Shown here piece by piece: positions 25,356 through 25,880 of a stretch of 25,880 nt of DNA. The stretch comes from Actinomycetota bacterium (GTDB taxonomy: Bacteria > Actinomycetota > Humimicrobiia > Humimicrobiales > Humimicrobiaceae): assembly GCA_028697935.1 (NCBI GenBank), contig JAQVEM010000008.1, positions 1 through 25,880 on the forward strand, given 5' to 3'. Below the pieces are notes generated by a model. That model made no database searches, was not told the origin of the DNA, and saw only the letters and a list, made by a program, of their open reading frames with translations. Each line of letters opens with the position of its first letter. Positions within the stretch are counted from its first letter, which is position 1. The translations under genes and the position numbers were made by a program.

Positions 25356-25706
25356 TTATCCAATATTTTTTCTTAGCTGTCTCAGCTTATAGTTCAGGTC
25401 TCCTCTGCCACTTTCTCTCCTGGAACTATAATTATTTTCCCTCGGGCTATAATTACCCCTATCCTGGGCTCTGGCTTCGTTGACTACTATGGTTCTCCCT
25501 TTAAACTCACTCTTATTAAGTTTTTCTATAGCAGCCTTAGCCTGCTCTTCGCTTTCCATCTCAACAAACCCAAAGCCTCTGGATTTTCCGTCCATTCTGG
25601 TAATTACCTTTGAGTAAGTAACAGTACCTTCCTGGGCAAATAAATCTTCCAGTTCTTTGTCTGTTGTACCATAGTCCAGATTCCCTACATACATTCTTTT
25701 GTTCAC
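25356..25706 (-). CDS. single-RRM RNA-binding protein
   Basis: The 116-residue cytoplasmic protein is one RNA-recognition motif plus a short polar tail. RNP2 is MYVGNL (5-10) and RNP1 is RGFGFVEM (43-50), both with the aromatic residues that stack on RNA bases. After about residue 80 the tail is rich in Arg, Ser, Asn and Gly (SPRENNYSSRRESGRGD), as in bacterial and cyanobacterial Rbp-type proteins. Targets are unknown; related proteins are often linked to cold or RNA stability. The start is GTG at 25706, with AAAGGG about 8 nt upstream; the ATG four codons later is a possible alternative. No terminator is visible between it and the pyr promoter, so its transcripts may enter the pyr leader. 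Confidence 0.92.
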   Translation of the reverse strand: MNKRMYVGNLDYGTTDKELEDLFAQEGTVTYSKVITRMDGKSRGFGFVEMESEEQAKAAIEKLNKSEFKGRTIVVNEARAQDRGNYSPRENNYSSRRESGRGDLNYKLRQLRKNIG

Positions 25707-25749
25707 TTAAAATTCCCTTTCTTCAAATTGAACTTTTAGAGAAGTAGAA

Positions 25750-25758
25750 ATTATATCA
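25750..25758 (-). promoter_or_regulatory. predicted extended -10 promoter for the RRM gene
   Basis: The minus strand has TGATATAAT, a perfect TATAAT with the TG of an extended -10, and no recognisable -35. Transcription would begin near 25743, about 37 nt before the GTG start. Confidence 0.45.
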
Positions 25759-25801
25759 TTAAAATAAAATATGGAATAAAAGAAATAAGAAGATATAATC
25801 G

Positions 25802-25831
25802 TGAAGACTAACTTCTTGAAGACTAGCTTCT
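25802..25831. repeat. tandem direct repeat, 2 x 15 bp
   Basis: TGAAGACTAACTTCT is followed at once by TGAAGACTAGCTTCT, differing at one base. Each unit has GAAG and CTTC ends that could form a short hairpin. The pair lies about 45 bp upstream of the predicted RRM promoter and might be a binding site; no function is recognised. Confidence 0.6.
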
Positions 25832-25880
25832 ATTTTATTTATTTACTTCTAATAAAAATCCCTACTACTCTATTATAAAA

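Noticed and set aside
1..25880. Insertion sequences, prophage, CRISPR, toxin-antitoxin or defence genes
   Set aside because: No transposase, integrase, spaced-repeat array or defence-type domain was recognised. Nearly all the space is taken by conserved housekeeping genes.

Overview
The window is 25.9 kb of AT-rich bacterial chromosome with almost no accessory DNA. It carries 26 recognisable genes, 25 on the minus strand and one (rpmB) on the plus strand. I saw no mobile element, tRNA, rRNA or CRISPR array. The acyl-CoA ligase at the left edge is cut off by the window; every other gene is complete.

Organism. An actinobacterial-type integration host factor (mihF) sits next to gmk-rpoZ-coaBC-metK-priA-def-fmt-rsmB, directly downstream of the pyr operon. 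That neighbourhood is typical of Actinomycetota. The base composition, the Bacillota-like pyr gene order (pyrR-B-C-carA-carB-K-D-F-E), the NAD-linked dihydroorotate dehydrogenase (pyrD+pyrK) and a PyrR transcription attenuator look like Bacillota. An ADP-forming acyl-CoA ligase fits a fermentative anaerobe. My best guess is a deep-branching, low-GC, anaerobic Actinomycetota lineage. This is inference from gene content and order, not a phylogeny.

Layout, read in the direction of transcription (right to left). At 25.4-25.8 kb is a small RRM RNA-binding protein with its own promoter. At 14.8-25.3 kb is the complete de novo UMP operon. It is preceded by a promoter, a PyrR-binding hairpin, an antiterminator and an intrinsic terminator placed just before the pyrR ribosome-binding site. 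The nine genes take bicarbonate, a nitrogen source and aspartate to UMP, and most junctions overlap. At 5.7-14.7 kb a second promoter drives mihF-gmk-rpoZ-coaBC-metK-priA-def-fmt-rsmB: nucleoid, GTP precursor, RNA polymerase, CoA, SAM, replication restart and translation-initiation functions. At 4.9-5.4 kb is a 534-nt AT-rich gene-free region between the divergent fakA and rpmB genes. At 1-4.9 kb are fakA, rsmD, coaD, a DivIVA-like coiled-coil gene, rpmF and the acyl-CoA ligase. This last block resembles the usual rpmB-DAK-recG-rsmD-coaD-DUF177-rpmF-rnc neighbourhood, but recG, DUF177 and rnc are absent.

Most notable points: (1) a PyrR attenuation leader that can be read base by base; (2) a CarA glutaminase subunit whose catalytic-triad His is Tyr, with Cys and Glu kept, which suggests an ammonia-dependent carbamoyl-phosphate synthetase; (3) an intact rsmD with no ATG, GTG or TTG at its start, apparently using AUU after a good Shine-Dalgarno; (4) frequent TTG starts. 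I found no wholly new multi-gene system. The region is mainly conserved housekeeping DNA with these local oddities.
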